The notes under the pieces: model-generated
Databases searched by the model: none
Seen by the model: only the letters and a program-made list of their open reading frames with translations
Told to the model about the DNA's origin: nothing
Made by a program: the position numbers and the translations under genes
From: DASUBV01 sp035763085
GTDB lineage: Bacteria; Actinomycetota; Actinomycetes; Streptosporangiales; Streptosporangiaceae
Direction: 5' to 3'
Assembly: GCA_035763085.1 (NCBI GenBank)
Contig: DASUBV010000253.1
Coordinates: forward strand, 1-58,276
DNA length: 58,276 nt
In this document: positions 48,962-57,674 of the stretch, one piece after another
Layout: every line of letters starts with the position of its first letter
Numbering within the stretch: position 1 is the stretch's first letter

Positions 48962-50401
48962 CTAGTACGACCGCCCGAAAAGCACCCGCTTGCCGTAGGC
49001 CGAAGGCCGCCCGCACCGCACGCACGGCCCGCTATCGGGCTCGCCATCGAACGGGATGCAGCGCGCCGTGGCGGAGGTCTCGGCCTTGATCTCGTCCTCG
49101 CACTCCGGGCTGCCGCAGTGCAGGGCGCTCGCCCAGCCAGTCGCGACCGCTGCCGCGAACTCCGGCCAGGAACTGACCTCGGTGGTGTGCTGATCCCGGA
49201 ACTCGGTGGCGCGCTGGAGCAGCATGGCCTGGAAGGCGGTGAGCTCGAAGGACAGCCGGGCCGGCGCCGAGTCCAGGGACACGGCCTCCTTGCCGTCGCC
49301 CACCCGCCGGGCCATCAGCACCGACCCGGCCGCCAGGTCGCGTGGCCCTAGCTCCAGCCGGACCGGCACGCCGCGCAGCTCCCAGTCATTGAACTTGTAG
49401 CCCGGCGACAGGTGCGAGCGGCCGTCCACGTGCACCCGGACGCCCGCGCGGCGCAGCCGGCCGGCCAGGTCCTGCGCGGCGGCGGTGACCTCGGCCTCCG
49501 CATCACCGCGGCCGATCGGCACGATGACGACCTGGTAGGGCGCCAGACTGGGCGGCAGCACCAGCCCCTGGTCGTCGCCGTGGGTCATGACCACGCCGCC
49601 GACCATCCGGCTGCTCATGCCCCAGGAGGTGGTGTAGCAGAGCTGGAGCGTGTCGTCGGGAGCGGTGTACTGGATGCCGAACGCCCGGGCGAAGTTCGTG
49701 CCCATGTAGTGCGAGGTGCCGGCCTGCAGCGCCCGGCCGTCGCGCATCATCGCCTCGATCGTGAAGGTGCGCTGCGCCCCGGCGAACCGCTCGCTGGCGG
49801 TCTTCTCGCCGGCCACGGCGGGCATGGCGGCCATGTCGGCGGCCAGGTCGCGGTAGAAGCCAGTGGCCAGCATCGTCTCGCTCATGGCCTCATCGGGGCT
49901 GCCGTGCGCGGTGTGCCCCTCCTGCCACAGGAACTCGGTCGTGCGCAGCAGCAGCCGCGGGCGCATCTCCCAGCGCACCACGTTGGCCCACTGGTTCAGC
50001 AGCAGCGGCAGGTCCCGGTGCGAGCTGATCCACCGGGCCATCGCCTCGCCGATGATCGTCTCGGAGGTCGGCCGGATGATCAGCGGCTCCTCCAGTTCCT
50101 TGCCGCCCGCGTGGGTGACGACGGCGAGCTCGGGGGAGAAGCCCTCGACATGCTCGGCCTCGCGCTGCAGGTAGCTCTCCGGGATCAGCAGCGGGAAGTA
50201 GGCGTTGACGTGGCCGGTCTCCTTGATCCGCCGGTCCAGGTCGGCCTGCAGCAGCTCCCAGATCCCGAAGCCGTACGGTCGCATGATCATGGTGCCGCGC
50301 ACCGGGCCGCGATCGACGAGCTCAGCCTTGATAACCAGCTCGTTGTACCAGGCGGAAAAGTCCTCGCTCTGCGGCGTCACGCCGCGCTCGTCGCGTGCCA
50401 T
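48962..50401 (-). CDS. proS: Prolyl-tRNA synthetase, archaeal/eukaryotic type
   Basis: A 479-aa class II aminoacyl-tRNA synthetase that charges tRNA-Pro. Motif 2 (RWEMRPRLLLRTTEFLWQEGHTAH) and motif 3 (TSWGMSSRMVGGVVMTHGDD) are clear, the anticodon-binding domain follows (APYQVVIVPIGRG), and a C-terminal zinc region has CGSPEC and CVRC. There is no bacterial-type editing insertion, so it is the short ProS type 3. ATG 50401. Many actinomycetes have this type either alone or with a bacterial-type copy; I cannot tell which holds here. Confidence 0.95.
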   Translation of the reverse strand: MARDERGVTPQSEDFSAWYNELVIKAELVDRGPVRGTMIMRPYGFGIWELLQADLDRRIKETGHVNAYFPLLIPESYLQREAEHVEGFSPELAVVTHAGGKELEEPLIIRPTSETIIGEAMARWISSHRDLPLLLNQWANVVRWEMRPRLLLRTTEFLWQEGHTAHGSPDEAMSETMLATGFYRDLAADMAAMPAVAGEKTASERFAGAQRTFTIEAMMRDGRALQAGTSHYMGTNFARAFGIQYTAPDDTLQLCYTTSWGMSSRMVGGVVMTHGDDQGLVLPPSLAPYQVVIVPIGRGDAEAEVTAAAQDLAGRLRRAGVRVHVDGRSHLSPGYKFNDWELRGVPVRLELGPRDLAAGSVLMARRVGDGKEAVSLDSAPARLSFELTAFQAMLLQRATEFRDQHTTEVSSWPEFAAAVATGWASALHCGSPECEDEIKAETSATARCIPFDGEPDSGPCVRCGRPSAYGKRVLFGRSY

Positions 50402-50590
50402 GCCGGCCAGGCTAGGCGGTGACCTGGCCGGAAGCCGAGCGATTTTCCCGATCCGCCGGCCTGCCCGATTGCAGGCGGCTGACCAGCCAGAACGCGCGAT
50501 GAAGTAGCGGCCCCTGCCAGGCTTACCGCATGATGGTGGGACTTTGATCAGGCAGGGGATGCCGCGTCGGTCGCAGGAGCACTTGTTTTC

Positions 50591-53500
50591 ATGAGCACCG
50601 GATGGCCGCAGGATCAGCAGGAAGTCGCGTGGTCTCGTCCCGAGGACGAGGACGCGTGGCCGCCTGGTGGCGGCGGCCGGGGAGGCGATCCGCGGGACCG
50701 CGCCCCGGCAGGCGGCCCGCGCGCCGGGGGCGGGAAGCCTGGGCGGCAGCAGCCGGACGCGCCGTCAGGTCGTCGCAGTCGTCGCGGCCGGTCCAAGGAC
50801 CGGGACGGCGTCGGGCCCGGTGATGACGACGAAGACCTTGAGTGGATCAGCTACCTCACCGGTGGCCGGCCCGATTCCGCCGGCCAGGCCGCCGAGCCAG
50901 AGCGGCCGCGGTACCGGTTCGGGCAGGACCCCCGCGACCTGGCACCGGGCACCTCCGGCCCGGACCGAGGCCGGCCAGCCGGTGAAGCGCACGGCGCTGA
51001 CGGCCGCGGTGGCCGTGGCCGGCCCGGATCGCGCCGGCCAGCCGCCCCGCCCGACCTCCCGGCCGGGCCGCCCGCGTTCGTGCCGCAGGTCTCGGGGCGA
51101 GCCGCACCGCCGGCCGCGCCGGATGCGCCGCCCGCGTTCGTGCCGCCGGGGGCTGGCCGTGGCGGGCCAGCCGCTCCGCACGGTCCCCGGCCAGGGCCGT
51201 CTGGCCCGGACAGATTCGCTCCGCCGGCTCCGGGCGGGTTCCTGCCCTCCTCTGGCCCGCCGTCGGTGCCGCTGCCAGTCATCCCGGCCGACCCCGAGCC
51301 CGAGCCGTCGTCGGGCAGGTCGCCGTCCGGCAAGTCGCGGTTCGGCCGCCGCCGCGGCAAGCCCGGCCGCGAGGACGCCGGCCACCGCGAGGCCGATTTC
51401 GCGACAGACGCCCAGCGGCGGGCTGCCCCGGACCGCGGCCATGACCAGGAGGCGGACTCTCGCGGCCGCGGGCGTGGTCGCGGCGGGCGCAGCCCGGCCG
51501 AGCAGGCCGACCCGCGGCTGAGCCGTGGTGTGCGCCCGGACGACCGTGACGGCTGGGGCTCAGGCAACCGGGGTGCCGACGGCCGGCCCGGCCGCGGCGC
51601 GAGCTTCCCGGCCGGCCCCGCGGATGCGGCCTGGCCCGGTGCGGCCGGTCCGCCTGACCAGGGTTCCGGCTGGGATCGCGGGCCCCAGGCGGCCGGCCGG
51701 GCCGATCCCCGGCGTGGCCACGGCCCCGGGCTGGACACCAGGGACGCGGCCGGACGACACGGCGCTGCGGCCGCGTTCCCTGGCGGGTCACCCGGAGCCG
51801 GACCAGGGTGGCCCGGCGCGGCCGATCCGCGCGACCAGCGACGCGGCCGGGGGGCCCAGGCCGGGCCGTCGGCCGGCCCGCAGGACGGGTACGGGCTCGG
51901 ACCAGAGGGCCCGGCTGATCCGCGCGGAGCGCGGGGCGGGCCAGGCCTGGCTGGTGATGCTGGCTGGAGTGACCAGGACCCGCGCGACACTGGTCGCCGC
52001 GCACGCAGGCACGCGGCTCAGGATGACCCGATGCCGCGCCGCGGCGCCGATCAGGGCTTCGGCGCGCCTGGCGACCTGCCCGCCGGACCGGACGCCGGCC
52101 GGCGCGACATGCGGCCGCTGCACGGCTCCGCGTTCTCTCCTGATGCCGCCCCGCCAGGGGAGTGGGCCTTCCCCGGACAGAGCCGGGACGGGCGCGGGCC
52201 AGCCGGGCCGTGGGCCGGCCGCGAGCCCGAGGTCGGCGGGCGCACCGGGCGGGGCTACCCGCCCGAGCCGGGTCAGCGGGGCGCTGGCGACTGGCCGCGG
52301 GATGGTCGTGATACCGGTGAGCTGCGGCGCGACGGGCGAGGCTTTGGTCCCGAGCCGAAGACCGATGCCGGCGGCGCGGCCGATCCCGGCCCTACAGGCG
52401 GGCGCCGGCCCGGTGGCTGGCGCAAGCGCGCCGGCCTGGAGGCCGCGGCGGGGGCGCTGTCCGGGCCTGCCGCCCCGGACTACGGCTATGACCTGCCCGC
52501 CCGGTCGCCTCGCCGGGCCGAGGCTGGTGAGTCCGCCAAGCCCGGCAAGCCGGAGAAGTCCAGGCGACGGGGCCGGGGCAAGCGCCAGCAGCCGCCTGCC
52601 ACCGGGCTGCTGGCGGCCGACGACGTCCGGGCGGACCGGGCTGAGCGCGGTCCCGCCGACGCCCGGCGGCGCCCGGAGCCGCCGGGCGGCCCGCCGCTGG
52701 GTCAGCCGGGCCGTGGCCGCGCTCCGGGCTCGGGCCACGTTCCGCCGGGTCCCGTGTCGGCCGGTCAGGTACCACCTGGGCCTCCTCCGTACGGGCCTGC
52801 CCCGCGCGGGCCAGGCCCGCAGCGGCCCGTGCCGCTGGGCGCCGGGTCGCAGCGCGTCGTCACACCGGACCAGGGTCCCTGGGACGCGGTGCCGGGCCCG
52901 CAGGCCGGTCGCGCCGCGTTCGCGGCCGGTACTGCCCAGCTAGTCGGCCAGGCGATGGTCCCGGATACGGGCGCGCTCGACGTGGCCGGACCTGATGGCG
53001 CCCGGTTCGCGGCGGCACCGCCCGCGGCCAGGACCGCCCCCGCCCGGCCCGCCAGGGAAGGGCCAGCCCCGGCTGCACCGGCTCCGGGCAAGCCAGCCAA
53101 GAAGGCGCAGGGCAAGCCAGCCAAGAAGAAGGCGGCCAGCAAGAAGGCGGCGGGCAAGAAGCAGGTCAAAGCCGGTCCGGCCGCTCAGCGGGCCAGGCAG
53201 GCCGCCCCGGCGCCCGCTCGTGCGGGTAAGGCAGCGGGCGGCCGGCCCAAGCGCCGCATGGCGCGCCTGGCCTACCTGGTGGTGGCCGGGGTCGCCGCGG
53301 CGGGCGTCGGCGCCGCGACGGTCGAGTTTTGGCCGGCCAGCAGCGGGCCCGCCCATACGATCACGACCCCGCAGCGGCTGGGCACCTACGTCCAGGCGCC
53401 TGCCCTGGCTGAGACCATGCACGCCGCCCAGCTGCGCAACGGCATCGTCTCGCAGAGCGGCGGCCAGGCCAGAAACGTGGTCGCGGTCGTCTACCAGAGC

Positions 53501-53806
53501 AACTCCGGCCCCGGTGGCAAATCCAGCCCGGACATCATCTTGTTCATCGGCGGCAACCTGTCTGGCAGCTCAGCCAGCTCGTTCATCTCAAGCTTCGCGG
53601 GCCGGGTGCCGGGCGCCTTCTCCACCGCGGCCGGCCCGATCGGCGGCTCGGCAGCCTGCGTCCCCGGCGGGTCCGGACGGCAGGCGGAGTGCGCGTGGGC
53701 TGACAACGACACGTTCGGACTGGTCGCCTCGACCACGCTGGACGGGCAGGCACTGGCTAACGAGATGCGCCAGCTGCGCCCGCAGGTGGAGCACCGGAGG
53801 AGCTAG
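50591..53806 (+). CDS. Very long disordered Arg/Pro/Gly-rich membrane protein
   Basis: A 1071-aa protein. Residues 1-~830 are low-complexity, rich in Gly, Pro, Arg, Asp and Ala, with many RG and GR pairs. A Lys/Ala block (about 835-865, KKAQGKPAKKKAASKKAAGKK) resembles histone H1 tails and may bind DNA, RNA or acidic polymers. One membrane helix lies at ~890-912 (LAYLVVAGVAAAGVGAATV). The last ~155 residues form a compact extracytoplasmic domain with two cysteines. No family is recognised for the folded part. The same strand has no partner genes. ATG 50591; the frame is uninterrupted, which argues for a real gene. Confidence 0.75.
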   Translation: MSTGWPQDQQEVAWSRPEDEDAWPPGGGGRGGDPRDRAPAGGPRAGGGKPGRQQPDAPSGRRSRRGRSKDRDGVGPGDDDEDLEWISYLTGGRPDSAGQAAEPERPRYRFGQDPRDLAPGTSGPDRGRPAGEAHGADGRGGRGRPGSRRPAAPPDLPAGPPAFVPQVSGRAAPPAAPDAPPAFVPPGAGRGGPAAPHGPRPGPSGPDRFAPPAPGGFLPSSGPPSVPLPVIPADPEPEPSSGRSPSGKSRFGRRRGKPGREDAGHREADFATDAQRRAAPDRGHDQEADSRGRGRGRGGRSPAEQADPRLSRGVRPDDRDGWGSGNRGADGRPGRGASFPAGPADAAWPGAAGPPDQGSGWDRGPQAAGRADPRRGHGPGLDTRDAAGRHGAAAAFPGGSPGAGPGWPGAADPRDQRRGRGAQAGPSAGPQDGYGLGPEGPADPRGARGGPGLAGDAGWSDQDPRDTGRRARRHAAQDDPMPRRGADQGFGAPGDLPAGPDAGRRDMRPLHGSAFSPDAAPPGEWAFPGQSRDGRGPAGPWAGREPEVGGRTGRGYPPEPGQRGAGDWPRDGRDTGELRRDGRGFGPEPKTDAGGAADPGPTGGRRPGGWRKRAGLEAAAGALSGPAAPDYGYDLPARSPRRAEAGESAKPGKPEKSRRRGRGKRQQPPATGLLAADDVRADRAERGPADARRRPEPPGGPPLGQPGRGRAPGSGHVPPGPVSAGQVPPGPPPYGPAPRGPGPQRPVPLGAGSQRVVTPDQGPWDAVPGPQAGRAAFAAGTAQLVGQAMVPDTGALDVAGPDGARFAAAPPAARTAPARPAREGPAPAAPAPGKPAKKAQGKPAKKKAASKKAAGKKQVKAGPAAQRARQAAPAPARAGKAAGGRPKRRMARLAYLVVAGVAAAGVGAATVEFWPASSGPAHTITTPQRLGTYVQAPALAETMHAAQLRNGIVSQSGGQARNVVAVVYQSNSGPGGKSSPDIILFIGGNLSGSSASSFISSFAGRVPGAFSTAAGPIGGSAACVPGGSGRQAECAWADNDTFGLVASTTLDGQALANEMRQLRPQVEHRRS

Positions 53807-53887
53807 CTCCAGGCGATCCTGCGGGCTGGCCTGGCTGCAGAAGGCTAGGTGGCCCGGGCCATCCCGTTATGTGTCCACCCCGGATGA

Positions 53888-55501
53888 TTACTGGCCGGGG
53901 TCCGGCTTCTTGCCCGCCTCCGCCGGCCCGTCCTGCGGCTTGGGACGGCGCAGGGACAGCCGGGCGATCGCGATCGCGATGGCGGCGGCCAGCACGGCTA
54001 GGCCGGCCAGCTGCCCGCCGATGAGCCGCGGGTCGAGCGGGAGGACGGCGGAGGCAGTCTCGGCCCGGGCGCGCGTCGCCTTCTTGGCCGGCGGGAAGCC
54101 GAGGTTCGCGGGGCTAGAGCTCGGGTCGGGCGAGACGGTGGGGAACAGCCCCACGGGGTTGGTCCCGCCGCCCAGGCCGCCCAAGCTGCCGGGCGGCAGC
54201 GTGACGGGCGGGAGCGTCGTGCTCACCGGCGGGAAGGAGGTGCTCGGCGTCGGGGTCGGCGTCGGGGACGCCTCGCGGGCCACCTCGACCGACCCGGAGG
54301 AGCTGTCGGAGCGCGCGGACTTGCCCGCTGCGGTGGCGGTCAGCCGGACGTGCTCGCCGTTCACGGCCGAGCTCTGCACGAACGCCGTTGCCTGCAGCTC
54401 GTCGGCCTGGCCGACTGGCAGGCTGCCGATGGTGCACACCGAGCCGGACGACTTCGGGCAGACGGTGAAGTGCGGGGACTTCACGTGCCGCACTTGAGCG
54501 ATGCGAATGGAGACCGACACCGACCTGCTGGTTGCGTGCGTGCTCCAGACCCAGATCGCGAAACGAGCCTGGTGGCCAGGGCGCACCCGCCCGCCGCTCG
54601 ACAGCGCCTGGACCGACGCGCACAGCTGCGCCATCTGCTGCTTCGGCGGCGGCGAGCTAACGGGGGGCGAGCTGCTGGTCGGTGGCGAGGTGGTCGGCGT
54701 GCTGGTGGTCGGCGTCGGGGTGGGGCTGGTGCTGTTGGTCGGGGTCTTAGTCGGCGACGGGCTCGAGGCCGGGCTGCTTGGCGAGTCAGTCGGGCTTGAC
54801 GTCGCGCTGGTGCTCGGAGCCGCGCTGGAGGTGGCGTGACTCGTTGACGGCTTGGGGGTGGGCGACGGAGACGTGGTCGTCGGCGTGGGCGAGGCCGTGC
54901 TGGTACTCGGCGTCGCGCTGGGCGTGGTGCTGGAACTGCTGGACGTGCTATGGCTAGCAGTGGGCGAGGCGGTCGGCGTGGCGGACGAGCTGCTGCTGGT
55001 GGGCGTGGCGCTCGCGCTGGTGCTGGCGGACGCGCTGCTGGACGGAGTCGCGCTGGCCGAGGCTGAGGCGCTGCCCGAGGGCAGGGCGCTCACGGAGGCG
55101 GACGCGCTGCTGGACGCTGAGGAACTGGCGGAAGCTGAGGAACTGCCCGAGGGTGGTGATGCGCTGGCCGATGCCGTCGGTGACGTCGATGTGGCGGCGT
55201 GCCTGGCCGCCTTCCTCCTGACGGGCTTCTTGCTGGCGGACTTCGGCGCCGCTGAAGAATGCGCTGCCGTGGCGGAGCGCGCAGCCGCCGGAGACATGGC
55301 GGACTGGGCGGCGGAGTCCAGGAGAATGGCGGCCTTGGGCCGGCTGGAGCAGGCACCCTTCACGATCTGCGGACCGCCGCCGCCGCGCAGCAAGGTGACC
55401 GAGCTGAAACCGGCGGGACTGGTGGTAATGATCAGCGCCCCGGCGACTCCGCCAATTGCCACGGACCTGAGCGCTACCGCCTTGACGACATGAGGCTTCA
55501 C
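53888..55501 (-). CDS. Secreted/membrane Ser-Thr-Pro-rich protein
   Basis: A 537-aa protein. An N-terminal hydrophobic stretch (VAIGGVAGALIITTSPAG, ~15-32) may be a signal. Residues ~95-300 are almost only Ser, Thr, Pro and Ala, a likely O-mannosylated stalk. A folded middle domain (about 300-400) has three cysteines (AQLCAS, FTVCPK, SVCTIGS). A C-terminal membrane helix (~497-513, GLAVLAAAIAIAIARLSL) is followed by a basic tail. It starts with GTG 55501. It converges with the 1071-aa protein. No known family; a cell-surface adhesin or sensor is one option. Confidence 0.7.
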   Translation of the reverse strand: MKPHVVKAVALRSVAIGGVAGALIITTSPAGFSSVTLLRGGGGPQIVKGACSSRPKAAILLDSAAQSAMSPAAARSATAAHSSAAPKSASKKPVRRKAARHAATSTSPTASASASPPSGSSSASASSSASSSASASVSALPSGSASASASATPSSSASASTSASATPTSSSSSATPTASPTASHSTSSSSSTTPSATPSTSTASPTPTTTSPSPTPKPSTSHATSSAAPSTSATSSPTDSPSSPASSPSPTKTPTNSTSPTPTPTTSTPTTSPPTSSSPPVSSPPPKQQMAQLCASVQALSSGGRVRPGHQARFAIWVWSTHATSRSVSVSIRIAQVRHVKSPHFTVCPKSSGSVCTIGSLPVGQADELQATAFVQSSAVNGEHVRLTATAAGKSARSDSSSGSVEVAREASPTPTPTPSTSFPPVSTTLPPVTLPPGSLGGLGGGTNPVGLFPTVSPDPSSSPANLGFPPAKKATRARAETASAVLPLDPRLIGGQLAGLAVLAAAIAIAIARLSLRRPKPQDGPAEAGKKPDPGQ

Positions 55502-55701
55502 CGGCGCGACCTCGTTGTCGCGGCCGAGCTCACCACAATGCAGTTGCCCACCATGGTCCTCACAGTATGTATGTCCGACCTATGGATTCCCATCGGCCGC
55601 CTTCCGACACCTAAGCTTCTGGCCGCGTTACTCGGATCCGGTGAGGCATCCAGGCGCTCCGGGTGCCCGGCCCGCGGCGCCGCGTGAAGGAGGCGGTGGC
55701 G

Positions 55702-56700
55702 GTGTCACCAGGCGACATCCTGACCAGGGCGGCCCGGCCGCCGGACCATGTCCTGCGGTACGGGCCGGGTCCCGAGCAGGTTGCCGACTTGCGCCTGCCG
55801 CCCGCTGAGAGGATCGCCGAAAAGGGCGAGCCAACTGTCCTAAATTCGGGCAAAGAGTCCGAAACTTGCGGCGGAGCCGACTCGGACGCCGGGCCGGGTG
55901 CCCCCGGACCGGACAGCGGGGGACTCGACGGCATGGAGGTGGAGGGCAGGCCCGGCGCGGGCTGCCCGCTGGTGATCTTCCTGCACGGCGGCTTCTGGCG
56001 GTCGGCATATGACCGCACCCATGTCGGACCGCTCAGCGAGGCGCTGGCCGCGGCCGGATTCGCGGTGTGCGCGCCGGAGTACCGGCGGACCGGCCAGCCC
56101 GGCGGCGGCTGGCCGGGCACATTCGATGACGTGGCCGCCGCAGTCGATGCGCTGCCGGAAATAGCAGCTCAGGCCAGCGGCGGCGTGGCCGACGCTAGCC
56201 GGGTCGTGCTGGCCGGCCACTCGGCCGGGGGCCACCTCGCGCTGTGGGCGGCGAGCCGGGACCGGCTGAGCGCGTCGGCGCCGTGGCGTGCCCGGCCGCC
56301 CTCGCGCCCGGCGGTCGCGGGAGTGGTGAGCCTGGCGGGCGTGTGCGACCTGGCCGCGTGCTACCGGCTCGGCCTCGACGGGGACGCGGCGGGCGACCTG
56401 ATGGGCGGAGGCCCGGAGCGGTTCCCGGACCGGTACCGGGCCGCGGACCCGATGAGCCTGGTGCCGGCCGCTGCTCCGGCCTGGCTCGTGCACGGCACCG
56501 TCGACAATCGGGTGCCTGACAGCCAGAGCCGCGAGTACACCGATCGCGCCGCCGCGGCGGGCGGCCAGGTGCATGTCGAGGTGCTGCCGGGTTGCGGGCA
56601 TTTCGAGCTCATTGACCCGCTGTCGGCGGTGTGGCCGGCGGTGCTGGGAGCGTTCCGGGCGGCGGCCGGAGGGCAGGCCATACCGGGGCTTGCGGGCTGA
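55702..56700 (+). CDS. Alpha/beta hydrolase (kynurenine formamidase-like)
   Basis: A 332-aa esterase-fold protein. The oxyanion motif is HGGFWR, the nucleophile lies in AGHSAGGH, the acid in HGTVDNRVPD and the histidine in PGCGHFEL. GTG 55702 is chosen because AAGGAGG precedes it by eight bases; GTG codons at 55663, 55684 and 55696 are alternatives. Between residues ~30 and ~75 lies an odd Gly/Asp/Pro-rich insert before the conserved core (ETCGGADSDAGPGAPG). The group includes carboxylesterases and arylformamidases; the substrate is not determinable. The 200 bp upstream (55502-55701) hold nothing else I recognise. Confidence 0.85.
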   Translation: MSPGDILTRAARPPDHVLRYGPGPEQVADLRLPPAERIAEKGEPTVLNSGKESETCGGADSDAGPGAPGPDSGGLDGMEVEGRPGAGCPLVIFLHGGFWRSAYDRTHVGPLSEALAAAGFAVCAPEYRRTGQPGGGWPGTFDDVAAAVDALPEIAAQASGGVADASRVVLAGHSAGGHLALWAASRDRLSASAPWRARPPSRPAVAGVVSLAGVCDLAACYRLGLDGDAAGDLMGGGPERFPDRYRAADPMSLVPAAAPAWLVHGTVDNRVPDSQSREYTDRAAAAGGQVHVEVLPGCGHFELIDPLSAVWPAVLGAFRAAAGGQAIPGLAG

Positions 56701-56805
56701 CCGGGACGACTTCACGGACGGACTGCCATCTCGTGTATGCTCTCCTGGCGCGGTGATTGAGACCCGGACGGGCCTGGCTCTCGGGTAGCGGACCGCGTAG
56801 GTTGA

Positions 56806-56823
56806 CCGGGTGCGAGCACCCGG
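56806..56823. repeat. 18-bp dyad just before tRNA-Thr
   Basis: CCGGGTGC (56806-56813) and GCACCCGG (56816-56823) form a perfect inverted repeat ending three bases before the tRNA gene. It may be a processing element or simple coincidence. A possible promoter (TTCACG about 56711, TATGCT about 56736) lies further upstream. Confidence 0.5.
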
Positions 56824-56826
56824 CAC

Positions 56827-56902
56827 GCCCCCTTAGCTCAGTCGGCAGAGCGTCTCCATGGTAAGGAGAAGGTCTACGGTTCGATTCCGTAAGGGGGCTC
56901 CA
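56827..56902 (+). tRNA. tRNA-Thr (GGT anticodon), CCA encoded
   Basis: Acceptor stem GCCCCCT (56827-56833) pairs with AGGGGGC (56892-56898); D-stem GCTC/GAGC; anticodon stem TCTCC/GGAGA with loop ATGGTAA (anticodon GGT, reads ACC and ACU); T-stem TACGG/CCGTA with loop TTCGATT; discriminator T then genomic CCA (56900-56902). All four arms are canonical. Its 3' half is repeated downstream. Confidence 0.96.
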
Positions 56903-57674
56903 GGTCAGGGGCTTGTTTCGCACATAGAACTGAAGACCTCTTTTCGTTGGGGGGCAATCGGGGGGCAGTTTTCGCGGGCTACCGGAGATTGTGTCCCTCA
57001 TCGGGAGAAGGTCTACGGTTCGGTTTCGTGAGATTCCGCAGGTCGGGCTAATGTCCTGCCCCTTGGTGAGCGAACCCCCGGGACCGTTGGGGGCAGTTCG
57101 GGGCCAGATCCCCTGCTATCCGCCTTTCTCGTTCTGGGCGAGATCTAGCAGGGGTACGTTCGAGCGTGCGGTGGTCGGTCTGCGCTCTTCCAACGCAGCT
57201 GCCAGAGCTCTTCGAGGACTCCGCAGGGCGCGCGGGCTTTCCCGGCGATCCGGCTGTAGACGGCACTCGCGGCTCGCATCGTGGCGCGACGTTGCTGCTG
57301 GCCGAACCCTGGGCCACCCGCGCCCTGTTCGCGCGCGCTGCTCTGCGCTTAGAGCGCGGCGCATCGATGAAAAGGGGCTGGGACCAGCGTCGTCGCATGC
57401 GTAGTCAGCCCAATGCTTCCATCTGACGTGTGCCTGGCGCTATGGCGCCGAAGGCCTGGGTCTCGAAATAGCCAGATGCATGCAGTTATGCTCGCTGTCG
57501 CTGCCCGGACTGCGAGTCCTTTGGGGCGCTGATGGCGCGCGGTCGTGCGCGCTTGGGTGGAGGTGGACAGGTGCCTGCTGGCGGTCGGCGAGCGCAGATG
57601 CTGGCGGCGGCACGCCGGCCGGGCCGGTCTCGGGCCGGCCGGCTGGTGTGGCTGAATCTCGGAATCGAGCATAA
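56903..57674. other. Gene-poor, less GC-rich region after tRNA-Thr
   Basis: About 770 bp with no convincing gene. Besides the att-like copy it holds two related G-rich stretches (GTTGGGGGGCAATCGGGGGG near 56949 and GTTGGGGGCAGTTCGGGG near 57086) and a 9-bp inverted repeat, CCCCTGCTA (57110-57118) with TAGCAGGGG (57146-57154). A short open frame at 57166-57426 has no family resemblance. Base composition is less extreme than in the rest of the window. It may be the decayed end of an integrated element. Confidence 0.5.
57004..57022 (+). repeat. Copy of the tRNA-Thr 3' half (attachment-site-like)
   Basis: GGAGAAGGTCTACGGTTCG is identical to tRNA positions 56865-56883, in the same orientation, 139 bp downstream. 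Weaker similarity continues for ~20 bp (TTTCGTGAG against TTCCGTAAG, then CAGGTC in both). Such 3' tRNA duplications are left by tyrosine integrases. No integrase gene is visible nearby. Confidence 0.7.

Noticed and set aside
54852..55493. 213-codon plus-strand frame rich in Val/Leu/Ala
   Set aside because: It is the antisense reading of the Ser/Thr stalk repeats of the minus-strand gene.
57166..57426. Small plus-strand gene of 86 codons
   Set aside because: No family resemblance, no ribosome site and irregular codon use; treated as non-coding.
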